Below, one piece after another: positions 25,226 through 33,961 of a stretch of 64,000 bases of DNA. The translations under genes were made by a program, and so were the position numbers. This stretch comes from Pedobacter paludis (GTDB taxonomy: Bacteria > Bacteroidota > Bacteroidia > Sphingobacteriales > Sphingobacteriaceae), in contig NZ_QGNY01000006.1 in the NCBI RefSeq assembly GCF_003173575.1, positions 186,001 to 250,000 of the forward strand, written 5' to 3'. How positions within the stretch are numbered: position 1 is the first letter of the stretch; each line of letters begins with the position of its first letter. The notes beneath the pieces were generated by a model, which was given only the letters and a program-made list of their open reading frames with translations, ran no database searches and was not told the DNA's origin.

Positions 25226-25800
25226 ATGATTAATGCTCTTCAACTTGAACACGGATGTTTTTACCACATCTACAATCGCGGAAATAACAGTGAGGTTATC
25301 TTTAAGGAAGAGGAGAATTTTCTGTACTTTTTGATATTATTAAAAAGCACATTTCACCAATAGCTGAAATTTATGCTTATTGTCTCTTAAATAATCATTT
25401 TCATCTTTTAATAAAGATAAAAGAGAATGAAAATAATGAGATAAAATACGAACAAAGCTTCTCGAATATTTTTAACGCCTATGCTAAAGCTTACAATAAA
25501 AAATATAACCGTACTGGAAAACTATTTGAAGAAAGGTTTAAAAGGAAAAAAATAGATGACGAATTCTATTTAACGGAACTAATTTATTACATCCACGCAA
25601 ATCCACAAAAGCACGGAATTTCAAAAGATTTTAGAGATTATAAGTATTCTTCTTATAAAACAATCATATCTTCAAAACCTACCATGTTAAGTAGAAATGA
25701 AGTTATTACATGGTTTAGTGGCTTACCCTTTTTTATAGAGTATCATCTTGATAAGCACATCAGATTATCCAATGAAAAACTAGCTAAATTTGATATTTAA
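25226..25800 (+). pseudogene. REP-associated tyrosine transposase (RAYT, Y1_Tnp family), frameshifted
   Basis: Translation from 25226 gives 42 codons (MINALQLEHGCFYHIYNRGN...NFLYFLILLK) and stops at a TAG near 25355. From about 25333 the neighbouring frame runs open for 156 codons to the TAA at 25798-25800 and continues the same protein: ISPIAEIYAYCLLNNHFHLL (the HxH variant of the HUH metal motif), then FNAYAKAYNKKYNRTGKLFEERFKR with the catalytic Tyr region, and YYIHANPQKHG. One missing base near 25331-25333 explains the break. RAYTs are single-copy, domesticated IS200/IS605-like enzymes that act on REP palindromes. The stop codon abuts the right palindrome. The element is well preserved apart from the frameshift. 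Confidence 0.9.
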
Positions 25801-25830
25801 ACCTCGTAGGTTTTTAAAACCTACGAGGTT
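25800..25830. repeat. Right REP palindrome flanking the RAYT pseudogene
   Basis: Identical to the copy at 25163-25193 (14-bp stem, tta loop). It overlaps the last base of the RAYT stop codon and ends 5 bases before the stop of the convergent esterase gene, so it may also terminate transcripts from both sides. Confidence 0.9.
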
Positions 25831-25835
25831 GATGA

Positions 25836-26615
25836 CTATTTCTTATGACTAAACAACCAAGGCAATAATTCTGGCTCTGCAAAGGCACTATCCCAACTGT
25901 TGTGGTTGGCGTTAGGGTACAGGCTAAATTTAACCTCATCGCCTACAGTTTTTAAGCGCTCGGCAATAACCATAGAAAAGGCAGGATCAACAACATCATC
26001 CTTTGCTCCATGAAAAATCCATAGTGGCACTTTTTGATATTTCTTTATGTTGTTGGTATTGTCGCCACCACAAATTGAAATTGCAGCTGCGAAAGTATTC
26101 CGCTTACGTCGAAGCAGTTCAAATGTGCCCATTCCGCCCATAGATAAACCGCCTACATAAACCTGCTCTTTATTAACAAAAGGTTTTTTCAAGAAATCTT
26201 TAACCATACCAACCAGTGCATGCATGGCTTTTGTGGGTTTGCCACCTTCTACAAACGTTATTTTTCGCTTACCATTTTCATCCTTTGTATTATTGATGTT
26301 TGCCCAAAAGTCGTTATCAGGGCATTGAGGAAAAACCACTATGGCAGGAAAATTCTTACGAACATCATCCTTAAGAAATAGATTGCCACCATGAGCCAAT
26401 TGTTTTTCATTATCGCTCCCCCTTTCGCCACTGCCATGTAGAAAGAACACAATAGGGTATTTTTCTGTAGGATTAAAATTTTCTGGGAATAAAATTCTAT
26501 AGTAAATAGAGTCTTTGCCTTTTATAAAACTTCCTTTATCGTACTTTTTAAAATCCTGAGCCCTTAAAATAAATGCGAAAAAGAGAAGACTAATGGTTAG
26601 AAATATATTCTTCAT
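25836..26615 (-). CDS. Secreted alpha/beta-hydrolase (prolyl-oligopeptidase/CE1-like esterase)
   Basis: 259 residues with a Sec leader (MKNIFLTISLLFFAFILRA/Q). It has the alpha/beta-hydrolase core: FFLHGSGERGSDN (oxyanion loop), VYVGGLSMGGMG (nucleophile Ser in GLSMGG), IFHGAKDDVVDP (Asp) and NANHNSWDSAF (His). This type is annotated as phospholipase/carboxylesterase or feruloyl-esterase-like and often sits at the end of polysaccharide loci, where it could remove ester substituents from the glycan. It follows the GH3 gene on the same strand but behind a terminator. Confidence 0.88.
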   Translation of the reverse strand: MKNIFLTISLLFFAFILRAQDFKKYDKGSFIKGKDSIYYRILFPENFNPTEKYPIVFFLHGSGERGSDNEKQLAHGGNLFLKDDVRKNFPAIVVFPQCPDNDFWANINNTKDENGKRKITFVEGGKPTKAMHALVGMVKDFLKKPFVNKEQVYVGGLSMGGMGTFELLRRKRNTFAAAISICGGDNTNNIKKYQKVPLWIFHGAKDDVVDPAFSMVIAERLKTVGDEVKFSLYPNANHNSWDSAFAEPELLPWLFSHKK

Positions 26616-26624
26616 AAAACAAAA

Positions 26625-26661
26625 TTAAAAAACCCCAGCTATTTTGCAACAGTCTGGGGTT
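26625..26661 (-). terminator. Intrinsic terminator downstream of the GH3 gene
   Basis: Stem aaccccag (26631-26638) with ctggggtt (26654-26661), 15-nt loop. On the minus strand it is followed by a T-run. It lies between the GH3 gene and the esterase gene. Confidence 0.75.
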
Positions 26662-26681
26662 CATAACCAACCTAATAATAT

Positions 26682-28979
26682 TTATTTCAATGTGAATGCT
26701 GTTTCCTTAACATCATGTGAGTTTGTGCCAATAAATAATTTAAAATCACCAGGTTCTGCAACAAATTTTAAATCTGAGTTGTAGAATTTAAGATCATTTT
26801 CTGATATGTTGAACGTTACCTGTTTACTTTCTCCTGCTTTTAAATTAATTTTTTGGAAACCTTTAAGCTCCTTAACCGGACGTGTAATGCTGCCCACTAA
26901 ATCTCTGATATACAGTTGCACAACTTCTTTTCCCTCATATTTTCCTGTATTTGTTAAGGTAACCGAGGCTGTGATGGATTTACCTTTGGTTAAAGTATTC
27001 GAACTTAATTTAATATCGCTGTAACTAAAAGAAGTATAACTCAAGCCATAACCAAATGGGAACAATGGATCGTTGCTTACATCTAAATAGTTGGAACGGA
27101 ATTTCTCAAACCATTTTCCTTCTGCTAGTGGTCTACCAGTGTTTTTGTGTGCATAATACAACGGAACCTGGCCAACATTTTGTGGGAAAGTTGTGCTTAA
27201 TTTTCCTGATGGATTAACATGGCCAAAAAGTACGTCGGCAATTGAATTTCCTGCTTCACTTCCTGGAAACCAAACATTTAAAATTGCTGGAATATTTTCA
27301 TTTTCCCATTTCAAAGCCAACGGGCGACCTGTAAACATAACCAATACAATTGGTTTACCTGTTTTAGCCAATTCTTTTAATAAATTTTTCTGTGTTTGAG
27401 GAATCTCGATATTGGTAACACTGCTGCTTTCTCCTGTAAATTCAGATCCTTCGCCCATTACAGCAACAACTACATCCGATTTTTCTGCAACTTTTAATGC
27501 TTCTTTAATCATATCCGCTTCACTTCTCGAATCGCGAACATAAGTTGGATTATGAATATTTACATAGCGATGCTCCATAACTGAATCTGCTAGGAAGTTA
27601 GAACCACGAGCCGTTAATATTTTAGCATCATTACCCAAAGCATTTTTTAAGCCTTGAAGTACTGTAACCGATTTATCAAACAAAGCAGCAACGCTCCAAG
27701 TACCATACATGTTTGCCGTGTTATCTGCCAATGGGCCAATTAATCCAATCGTTCCAGTTTTTTTAAGCGGTAAAATATTATTGTCGTTCTTTAATAAAAC
27801 GAAACTCTCTGCAGAAACCTCCCTAGCAATTTGACGATTTTCAGGACTGAAAACTTCTTTTTCTGCTCTCTGAGCATCACAAAACTTATATGGATCTGCA
27901 AATAAACCTAATTTATATTTTGCTTGAAGAATTAATCTACACGCATTATCGATTTGTTGAAGGGTAACTTTTTTCTCCGATAAAGATTTTTTTAATGTAC
28001 CTAAAAAACCTTCTCCAACCATATCCATATCAACGCCTGCATTTAAGGCCAAAGCTGATACAGTTTGTAGATCGCCCATTCCGTGAGCAATCATCTCTGG
28101 AATACCTGTATAATCTGTTACTACAAAGCCTTTAAATCCCCATTGGTTGCGAAGCACTTCTGTCATTAACCACTTGCTCCCAGTTGCAGGGATACCATCT
28201 ACTTCATTAAATGAAGCCATAATGCTTGCTGCACCAGCATCAACTGCAGCTTTGTATGGAGGAAGATATTCGTTATACATTCTAACCTTGCTCATATCGG
28301 TAGTATTGTAATCTCTACCACCTTCTGCAGCGCCATATAAGGCATAATGTTTAACACAAGCTAAGATCTCGTTATTGGCCTGAAGTTTACCTTGATAGCC
28401 TATAACCATAGCTTTTGCAATCTGCGATCCTAAATAAGCGTCTTCACCGCTCCCTTCCGAGATTCTACCCCAACGTGGATCGCGAGAAATATCTACCATA
28501 GGAGAGAAAGTCCAGTTAATGCCGCTGGCACTGGCCTCAATTGCAGCAACCCTTGCCGATTTTTGAACGGCATTCATATCCCAAGTACAGCTCAAACCTA
28601 ATGGAATGGGAAAAACGGTATTGTAGCCATGAATTACATCCATTCCGAATAATAAGGGAATTTTCATTCGACTATTTTCTACAGCAATTTTTTGAACAGC
28701 TTTGATTTTTTCGACACCTTTAATATTAAATAAACCACCTACTTGCCCGTCTTTAATTTTCTTTGCAATATCACTGCTATTGGCCTGGCCGGTTGTAATA
28801 TCTCCCGAACTCGGTAAATTGAGTTGACCGATTTTTTCATCAATGGTCATTTTTGCCAATAAGTTGTTAATGAAGGTATTCATTTTCCCTTCTTCGGCAG
28901 AAACTGGTTTTTTGGTTTGCGCTGAAGCATTCAGTGCAAGAATTGTTAAAAAAACAACTAGGATGTTCGCTCTATTCAT
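26682..28979 (-). CDS. bglX: Beta-glucosidase, glycoside hydrolase family 3 (BglX-like)
   Basis: 765 residues with a Sec leader (MNRANILVVFLTILALNASA/Q). Domain order is the usual GH3 N-terminal barrel, the GH3 C-terminal alpha/beta sandwich and a fibronectin-III-like tail. Segments seen: IPLLFGMDVIHGYNTVFPIPLG, CVKHYALYGAAEGGRDYN, and GFVVTDYTG with the nucleophile Asp. EGSEFTGESSSV in the second domain is where the acid/base is expected. It releases terminal beta-linked glucose. With two GH144 genes in the same locus the likely substrates are beta-1,2-gluco-oligosaccharides (sophorose series), for which GH3 enzymes are known in Bacteroides; that specificity is inference. Confidence 0.94.
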   Translation of the reverse strand: MNRANILVVFLTILALNASAQTKKPVSAEEGKMNTFINNLLAKMTIDEKIGQLNLPSSGDITTGQANSSDIAKKIKDGQVGGLFNIKGVEKIKAVQKIAVENSRMKIPLLFGMDVIHGYNTVFPIPLGLSCTWDMNAVQKSARVAAIEASASGINWTFSPMVDISRDPRWGRISEGSGEDAYLGSQIAKAMVIGYQGKLQANNEILACVKHYALYGAAEGGRDYNTTDMSKVRMYNEYLPPYKAAVDAGAASIMASFNEVDGIPATGSKWLMTEVLRNQWGFKGFVVTDYTGIPEMIAHGMGDLQTVSALALNAGVDMDMVGEGFLGTLKKSLSEKKVTLQQIDNACRLILQAKYKLGLFADPYKFCDAQRAEKEVFSPENRQIAREVSAESFVLLKNDNNILPLKKTGTIGLIGPLADNTANMYGTWSVAALFDKSVTVLQGLKNALGNDAKILTARGSNFLADSVMEHRYVNIHNPTYVRDSRSEADMIKEALKVAEKSDVVVAVMGEGSEFTGESSSVTNIEIPQTQKNLLKELAKTGKPIVLVMFTGRPLALKWENENIPAILNVWFPGSEAGNSIADVLFGHVNPSGKLSTTFPQNVGQVPLYYAHKNTGRPLAEGKWFEKFRSNYLDVSNDPLFPFGYGLSYTSFSYSDIKLSSNTLTKGKSITASVTLTNTGKYEGKEVVQLYIRDLVGSITRPVKELKGFQKINLKAGESKQVTFNISENDLKFYNSDLKFVAEPGDFKLFIGTNSHDVKETAFTLK

Positions 28980-29005
28980 TATATATGTGTTTATTCTTTT
29001 AAAAT

Positions 29006-30751
29006 TTAATCAACTTTTTTTACTTCGGTTTTTGCAGATACGCCATTCTCATTTATCGCTTCTATAGAAAAGTAGTAAGCTTTTTGACTGTCCATTGCCT
29101 TAAACCAATACTCATTGAAATCATGGATCATAATGCAGTTGTATAACTTATCTGGTGCTGTTCCATAATACAAATTATAGGCAAAAGCATTATTAACAGG
29201 TTGCCATTTTATGTAGGCGCTCCGCTTGTCTTTTTCGGTTCTTAAAACGATTAGGTTTTTTACCTGAGTTGGTTTTTCGCCATTTCCATTTCCAAATACA
29301 CGTAAACCGCTGATGGCGAACTTGCCTGTAGGCATATGGATGTTTACCATTTTTATAAATCTTGTTTTTATCGGTTTGTCTAATTCGATATAATCATGAG
29401 GAACATCAGTTTTGTTCTGACTTTTATCAACCAGCATTGTCCATTTTTTTCCATCAAGCGATGAAAGAATTTTGTATTGATGATAGATTCCGATCTGTTT
29501 GCCTATAAATTCAGCATCCTGATCTGCATAATTAATCTGGATTGCATTAACCGTTGATACACTTCCCAAATCGGTTTGGATCCATTCGCCATTGTTAGCT
29601 GTTTTTGCACTCCAATAGGTTTTAATGCTTTCATCAACAGCATTATTCGCATTAAAACTTCCAAGTGTAGAAGATACTGTAACTGGTTTTTTGTAATTAA
29701 TTAACATCCAACCTGGGCCAGTAGGGCCATTTTCTTTTCTTTCTGATGGTAGATAAAGCGGATAATCGCCAAATGCCGTATTCGTCCACATTACATCATC
29801 TTGATCAAAACCTGTTGGCCAAATTCCCATTCTGCGTTCCCAAGTGTTTTTCACACAAATAATGCTTGTAGAAATGTGCCAGTAGTTTTTATTGTTATCC
29901 TGAAAAGTTGCACCATGACCTGCACCACGAGAAAAACCACCCCCCTTATAACTTAACGGATCAGATTGTGGGGTAGCTTGTATGCCATCAAATAAGGGCT
30001 TGCTTCCAACAACTACACCATCTGAATAGCCGCTAAATTCGGTGCCGGGAGCACCATATTGGAAATAATATTTGCCGTTATGTTTTGTCATCCATGCGCC
30101 TTCTGCAAATGGATCAAGAAAAGTATCGTCCATATATTCACCAAAGCGTTGCCATCCATACCTCCAGCTTTGGAGCAAATACATTGGGGTACGCGTTCCT
30201 TTAGGTTGAAAAGTTTTACGATCTAACTCAACACCATACATTGGATAATTGTTGCTGCTTCCGTTGTACATATAAAATTTGCCATCGTCATCAGTAAAAA
30301 ATGCTGGATCCCAGCCACCAATTTCTAGAGAATCGACAAGTGGAAACCATTTGTTGCCCATTGGATCTGTGCTTCCCCAAAGTGTAAAGTTTTTGGTATA
30401 AGTGCTTCCGAAAACAACAACGGTATCGCCAATAATGCCTACACCCGGTGCGCAAAGTTCATCTTTTGTTTTATTCCATGGACGAAGAAATTTACGTTCT
30501 ATAAATTTCCAGTTCAACAGATCAGAGCTATGCCAATAACCCCATTGATTCGTGCTAAAAAGTAAAAATTCACCTTTATAATTTACAATCACTGGATCAG
30601 CCGTTGCACGATGCTTGCCCCATTCGGTAAAAGATTCGAAAGGGGTATAGCCATAATCTACATTTATGGGGTTACAATAGGTTTTCTGCTTTTGAGCAAA
30701 AACGCTTATAAATGTTGTTAAGTAGAAAAGTGTAAGTAAGGTTTTTCTCAT
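29006..30751 (-). CDS. GH43-like glycoside hydrolase with F5/8 type C and Fn3 domains
   Basis: 581 residues with a Sec leader (MRKTLLTLFYLTTFISVFA/Q). The N-terminal ~340 residues form a five-bladed GH43-type propeller with candidate catalytic acids in RATADPVIV (base Asp), IGGWDPAFFTDDDG (Asp) and FAEGAWMTKHNGKYYFQYG (Glu). Then comes a discoidin/F5-8C (CBM32-like) domain (about 345-480) and one fibronectin-III domain to the end. It is probably exported and glycan-bound. GH43-like proteins of this build occur in many Bacteroidota loci; the bond cleaved is unknown. It lies between the GH3 and GH144 genes on the same strand. Confidence 0.88.
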   Translation of the reverse strand: MRKTLLTLFYLTTFISVFAQKQKTYCNPINVDYGYTPFESFTEWGKHRATADPVIVNYKGEFLLFSTNQWGYWHSSDLLNWKFIERKFLRPWNKTKDELCAPGVGIIGDTVVVFGSTYTKNFTLWGSTDPMGNKWFPLVDSLEIGGWDPAFFTDDDGKFYMYNGSSNNYPMYGVELDRKTFQPKGTRTPMYLLQSWRYGWQRFGEYMDDTFLDPFAEGAWMTKHNGKYYFQYGAPGTEFSGYSDGVVVGSKPLFDGIQATPQSDPLSYKGGGFSRGAGHGATFQDNNKNYWHISTSIICVKNTWERRMGIWPTGFDQDDVMWTNTAFGDYPLYLPSERKENGPTGPGWMLINYKKPVTVSSTLGSFNANNAVDESIKTYWSAKTANNGEWIQTDLGSVSTVNAIQINYADQDAEFIGKQIGIYHQYKILSSLDGKKWTMLVDKSQNKTDVPHDYIELDKPIKTRFIKMVNIHMPTGKFAISGLRVFGNGNGEKPTQVKNLIVLRTEKDKRSAYIKWQPVNNAFAYNLYYGTAPDKLYNCIMIHDFNEYWFKAMDSQKAYYFSIEAINENGVSAKTEVKKVD

Positions 30752-30770
30752 GTTGTAAACTATATTGCTC

Positions 30771-30834
30771 CGTCATTGCGAGGCACGAAGCAATCTCATT
30801 TGTGAGTAAGATTGCTTCGTGCCTCGCAATGACG
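30771..30834. repeat. Perfect REP-like palindrome (26-bp arms)
   Basis: Arms 30771-30796 and 30809-30834 are perfect reverse complements over 26 bases (beginning cgtcattgcgaggcacgaag), with a 12-base loop. A decayed relative is at 16318-16405. It lies between two same-strand genes of the locus, without a T-run. It is a mobile-type repeat that could also stabilise or punctuate the mRNA. Confidence 0.92.
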
Positions 30835-30836
30835 AT

Positions 30837-32204
30837 TTATTTTATCTCCGGGCTTTCAAAACCTAATTTTATTAAACCTTTTTGTACATCAGGATTACTC
30901 ATAAATAGTTTCCAAAGCAATCCTGATCTATAATTTTCAATCATCACCACCATCGGACCCTGATCAATTCCTAAATATCTTTTTGGGTACCAATTTTCGG
31001 TTTCTGAAAAGGCATCATAAAATCCGTATTTCCCCCAAACTTTATCTCCTAAATTTTCATACAAATGTCTAATCACTTTCATTGATTCTTTTGGAGTATA
31101 CGGAAGAGATGAAATGGCTGCGGTAGGGGAGATTACACCGAAATCTTCTTGAGGATTGTGAGCCGCATAACCTTTAACAGAATAGCTAGCAGTCAGTCCC
31201 CAATTATTTTCGCCATAGCCTTTAAAGCCTTTTGGATTGGCAACACAATAATCGTGGATGGCCAAAGTTTGATTTACGTTGTTTGCCCAATAATCTGCAT
31301 ATTGATCTTTTAAACCTTTCGGATTTAACCCCAGATACGAATAATGCGCCCAAAATAGTGGCCCAACAGAGTTCTTTTGCCCTTGGTAATCTAAAGTAAA
31401 CGGATGTCCGTATAATTCAAATTTGGTTTTAATCTCTCCGTTTCTAGCCCAGCCCTGGTGATAAACTTCAGCAGGAACCGTATGTGTTGGAGAGGAGGCT
31501 GCTAAAACATACATGATTAAACATTCGTTATAGCCTTTAACGGGAAAATTCATTTCCCATTTATATTCTGGCGACCAATGCCAATAAAGTACATTTTGAT
31601 TGCCATTTCTATACCAGTTAAAATCGATGCCTTTCCATAAATCGTCAGCCTTTTTTGCTAGGGCTTTTTCTTCTGCAGTACCGTTTTTGTAGTAGGCATT
31701 AATACAGATTAACGATTGCGCAACGAATGAACTTTCCACAAGATCGCCACCATTATCTTTTTTTCCGAAAGGATGAACCTTTGCCGTTTCGCCATAAATC
31801 CAATGAGACCAAGCACCATGAAAACGATCTGCTTTTGCCAAGAAGTCAAGTATTTTATTTAACCTTCCTAAACCTTCTTTTTTGGTTACATAACCTCGAT
31901 CTATTCCGCTTAAAATAGACATTAAGCCAAAGCCTGTGGCACCAGTTGCCACTGTGCTCTTATCGTTATCAGGATAAATATTATCGACGTGAAAGCGTTC
32001 TCTAGCGGCGCCAGAAGTTGGCTCGGCACCATCCCAAAAGTACTGGAAGGTTTGTTGCTCCACCAAATCCAATAACTGATCATCTGAAAGGTTTTTCCTT
32101 ATGGTTAAGTCGGGATTATAAGTTTCCTTAACTTTTTGGGCACAGGATGAACAGGTTAAAGCCGTTAAAAACAAAAACAGGAAATGTTGGAATGCAATTT
32201 TCAT
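30837..32204 (-). CDS. GH144-type endo-beta-1,2-glucanase ("glucoamylase family"), lipoprotein
   Basis: 455 residues. Lipoprotein leader with lipobox ending at Cys21 (ALTCSSC). The catalytic module is an (alpha/alpha)6 barrel: LVEQQTFQYFWDGAEPTSGAARER, GFGLMSILSGIDRGY, HGAWSHWIYG, LYWHWSPEYKWEMNFPVKGYNECL and the end segment LGIDQGPMVVMIENYRSGLLW. These are the signature blocks of GH144, whose founding member from Chitinophaga pinensis is an endo-beta-1,2-glucanase. It is paralogous to the next gene upstream. As a lipoprotein next to SusC/SusD it is probably at the outer membrane or facing the periplasm. Confidence 0.88.
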   Translation of the reverse strand: MKIAFQHFLFLFLTALTCSSCAQKVKETYNPDLTIRKNLSDDQLLDLVEQQTFQYFWDGAEPTSGAARERFHVDNIYPDNDKSTVATGATGFGLMSILSGIDRGYVTKKEGLGRLNKILDFLAKADRFHGAWSHWIYGETAKVHPFGKKDNGGDLVESSFVAQSLICINAYYKNGTAEEKALAKKADDLWKGIDFNWYRNGNQNVLYWHWSPEYKWEMNFPVKGYNECLIMYVLAASSPTHTVPAEVYHQGWARNGEIKTKFELYGHPFTLDYQGQKNSVGPLFWAHYSYLGLNPKGLKDQYADYWANNVNQTLAIHDYCVANPKGFKGYGENNWGLTASYSVKGYAAHNPQEDFGVISPTAAISSLPYTPKESMKVIRHLYENLGDKVWGKYGFYDAFSETENWYPKRYLGIDQGPMVVMIENYRSGLLWKLFMSNPDVQKGLIKLGFESPEIK

Positions 32205-32222
32205 TGGATGTATAAAGGGATG

Positions 32223-33890
32223 TTAGAGATTTGGACTACTGAAACCAAGATTTTTCATGCCGGCTTTTACTTCTGGTGCACTCATAAATAAGTTCCAGAT
32301 CAATTTAGATCTATAATTTTCAATCATTACGATAATTGGACCCTGATCGATTGCAAGTGTAGAAGATGCAAACCATTGATCTTGCAATGAAAATGCATCG
32401 TAAAACCCGTAATCTCCCCAAGTTTTGTTACCCAATTTATAATAGAAGTATTTAAGTGCCTGCATCGATTCAGTTGGTGTATAAGCTATAGATGATAATG
32501 CCGCAGTTGGTGCAATTACGCCAACATCATTTCCAGGAGCACTCGCCGTATATCCGTTTGGAATATCGCTAGCGGTTAAGCCCCATACATTTTCTCCATA
32601 TCCGTAAAAACCAAGCGGATTTGCCTTGCAGTAATTATAGTTAATTAAGGTATGCGCTTTTGTTTGGGTTTCGTAATTGGCATAAGCATCAACTAAGCCA
32701 GTAGGGTTAATTCCCATAAAAGAATAGTGTGAAAAGAATAGTGGGCCACCATTGGCAGATCCAAGTGGAAGTTGAACGCCATAATAGGTATTGCCATTTT
32801 TCATTGCACCGTTTTGTGCCCAGCCCGTGTCATAAACAGTTTTTGGTATTGAATAAGTTGGCGATGCAGCCGCCATTACATAAGTTACCAAACATTCGTT
32901 CCAGCCTTTGATGGGTAGGTTCATATCCCAGTTGTAATTTGGACTCCAATGCCAATATAAGGTGTTACTGTTATCCTTACGATACCAGCTCCATTCTACA
33001 CCATTGTAAATAGAATTAATATCGTTTCTTAAAGCGGTTTCAGAAGCATCAGCACCATTAAAATATTGACGGGCAGTAATTAAACCCGCCATTAAATAAG
33101 AGGTTTCTACCAAATCGCCTCCATTGTCTTTGGTACTAAAAGGGATAACCTTTCCGGTATTTCCATCTAACCAATGTGGATAAGCGCCATGGAAACGTTC
33201 AGCAGTTTTTAAAAAGGCAACAATTTTCTGCATACGGGCAAGTCCATCAGCTCTGCTAATAAAATTGCGGCTTATACCGGTAACCAATGCCATAATTCCG
33301 AAACCAGAACCTCCTGAAGTTACCGTATTGCCTGAAGAATTTCTTTCTCGAGCCAGGCCACTAGTCGGGTGACCAAAATCCCAGAAATATTTAAATGTTT
33401 GTTTTTGAACCAAGGTTAAAAGTTCATCATCACTAATGCGGGGAAATTTATCCGTATCATCTACAGCGGTAATTAAATTTACGGTTATTGCCGTTTGAAG
33501 TTTATTGCCGCCTTTTGATAAAAGCCCCGTATTAACGGTTAAAATATATTTAGTAATCGGCTGTAATGTAGATGTTGTAATTACAACTGTATTATCGTTA
33601 TTCTCTAAGGTTGGAGTGAATGCAATGGCTGTGCCATTTGCATCATTTAAGGTAATGTTTCCGCTAACGGAAGTTAAGTTAATAGGAGATGAAAAGGTGA
33701 TTTTAACAACTGGAGCAGTGTTTAAACCATAATATGTAAAGCCACTGTATGTGCCGTTTACTTTAAGATCGGAAAAAGAGTAGGATGATGGTGGCGTTAC
33801 TGGATCAACAGGAGTTGGGGTATCGCTTTTTTTGCAGGCAAAAATGAAAACGGATAGAATTAGAATATAAGAATATAGTTTGCTCATCAT
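32223..33890 (-). CDS. GH144-type endo-beta-1,2-glucanase with N-terminal Ig-like domain, lipoprotein
   Basis: The start at 33890 (MMSKLYSYILILSVFIFACKKS) gives a lipoprotein leader with acceptor Cys19; the frame is open to 33914, but the extension runs through a terminator hairpin. About 555 residues: an Ig-like (Big_5) domain near 35-145, then the GH144 barrel (LVQKQTFKYFWDFGHPTSGLARER, LYWHWSPNYNWDMNLPIKGWNECL, LAIDQGPIIVMIENYRS). The extra domain and acidic PTPVDPVTPP linker suggest surface display. Together the two GH144 proteins could split work as surface and periplasmic endo-enzymes, as in other Sus-like systems; that division is inference. Confidence 0.88.
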   Translation of the reverse strand: MMSKLYSYILILSVFIFACKKSDTPTPVDPVTPPSSYSFSDLKVNGTYSGFTYYGLNTAPVVKITFSSPINLTSVSGNITLNDANGTAIAFTPTLENNDNTVVITTSTLQPITKYILTVNTGLLSKGGNKLQTAITVNLITAVDDTDKFPRISDDELLTLVQKQTFKYFWDFGHPTSGLARERNSSGNTVTSGGSGFGIMALVTGISRNFISRADGLARMQKIVAFLKTAERFHGAYPHWLDGNTGKVIPFSTKDNGGDLVETSYLMAGLITARQYFNGADASETALRNDINSIYNGVEWSWYRKDNSNTLYWHWSPNYNWDMNLPIKGWNECLVTYVMAAASPTYSIPKTVYDTGWAQNGAMKNGNTYYGVQLPLGSANGGPLFFSHYSFMGINPTGLVDAYANYETQTKAHTLINYNYCKANPLGFYGYGENVWGLTASDIPNGYTASAPGNDVGVIAPTAALSSIAYTPTESMQALKYFYYKLGNKTWGDYGFYDAFSLQDQWFASSTLAIDQGPIIVMIENYRSKLIWNLFMSAPEVKAGMKNLGFSSPNL

Positions 33891-33895
33891 TTGGG

Positions 33896-33928
33896 AGTTA
33901 AAAAGGGTTGCCATTATAGCAACCCTTT
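33896..33928 (-). terminator. Terminator-like hairpin between the SusC/D/LamG module and the enzyme genes
   Basis: Stem aaagggttgc (33902-33911) with gcaacccttt (33919-33928), 7-nt loop, followed on the minus strand by a short T-run. It lies between the LamG gene and the GH144 start, so it should reduce enzyme transcription relative to susCD. Confidence 0.75.
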
Positions 33929-33961
33929 AATTGTTTATTGCCTTAATAAGATTAGGACTTA

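Noticed and set aside
30771..30834. Intrinsic terminator between GH43-like and GH144 genes
   Set aside because: Strong hairpin but no T-run on the minus strand, and its sequence recurs at 16318; better explained as a REP-type repeat.
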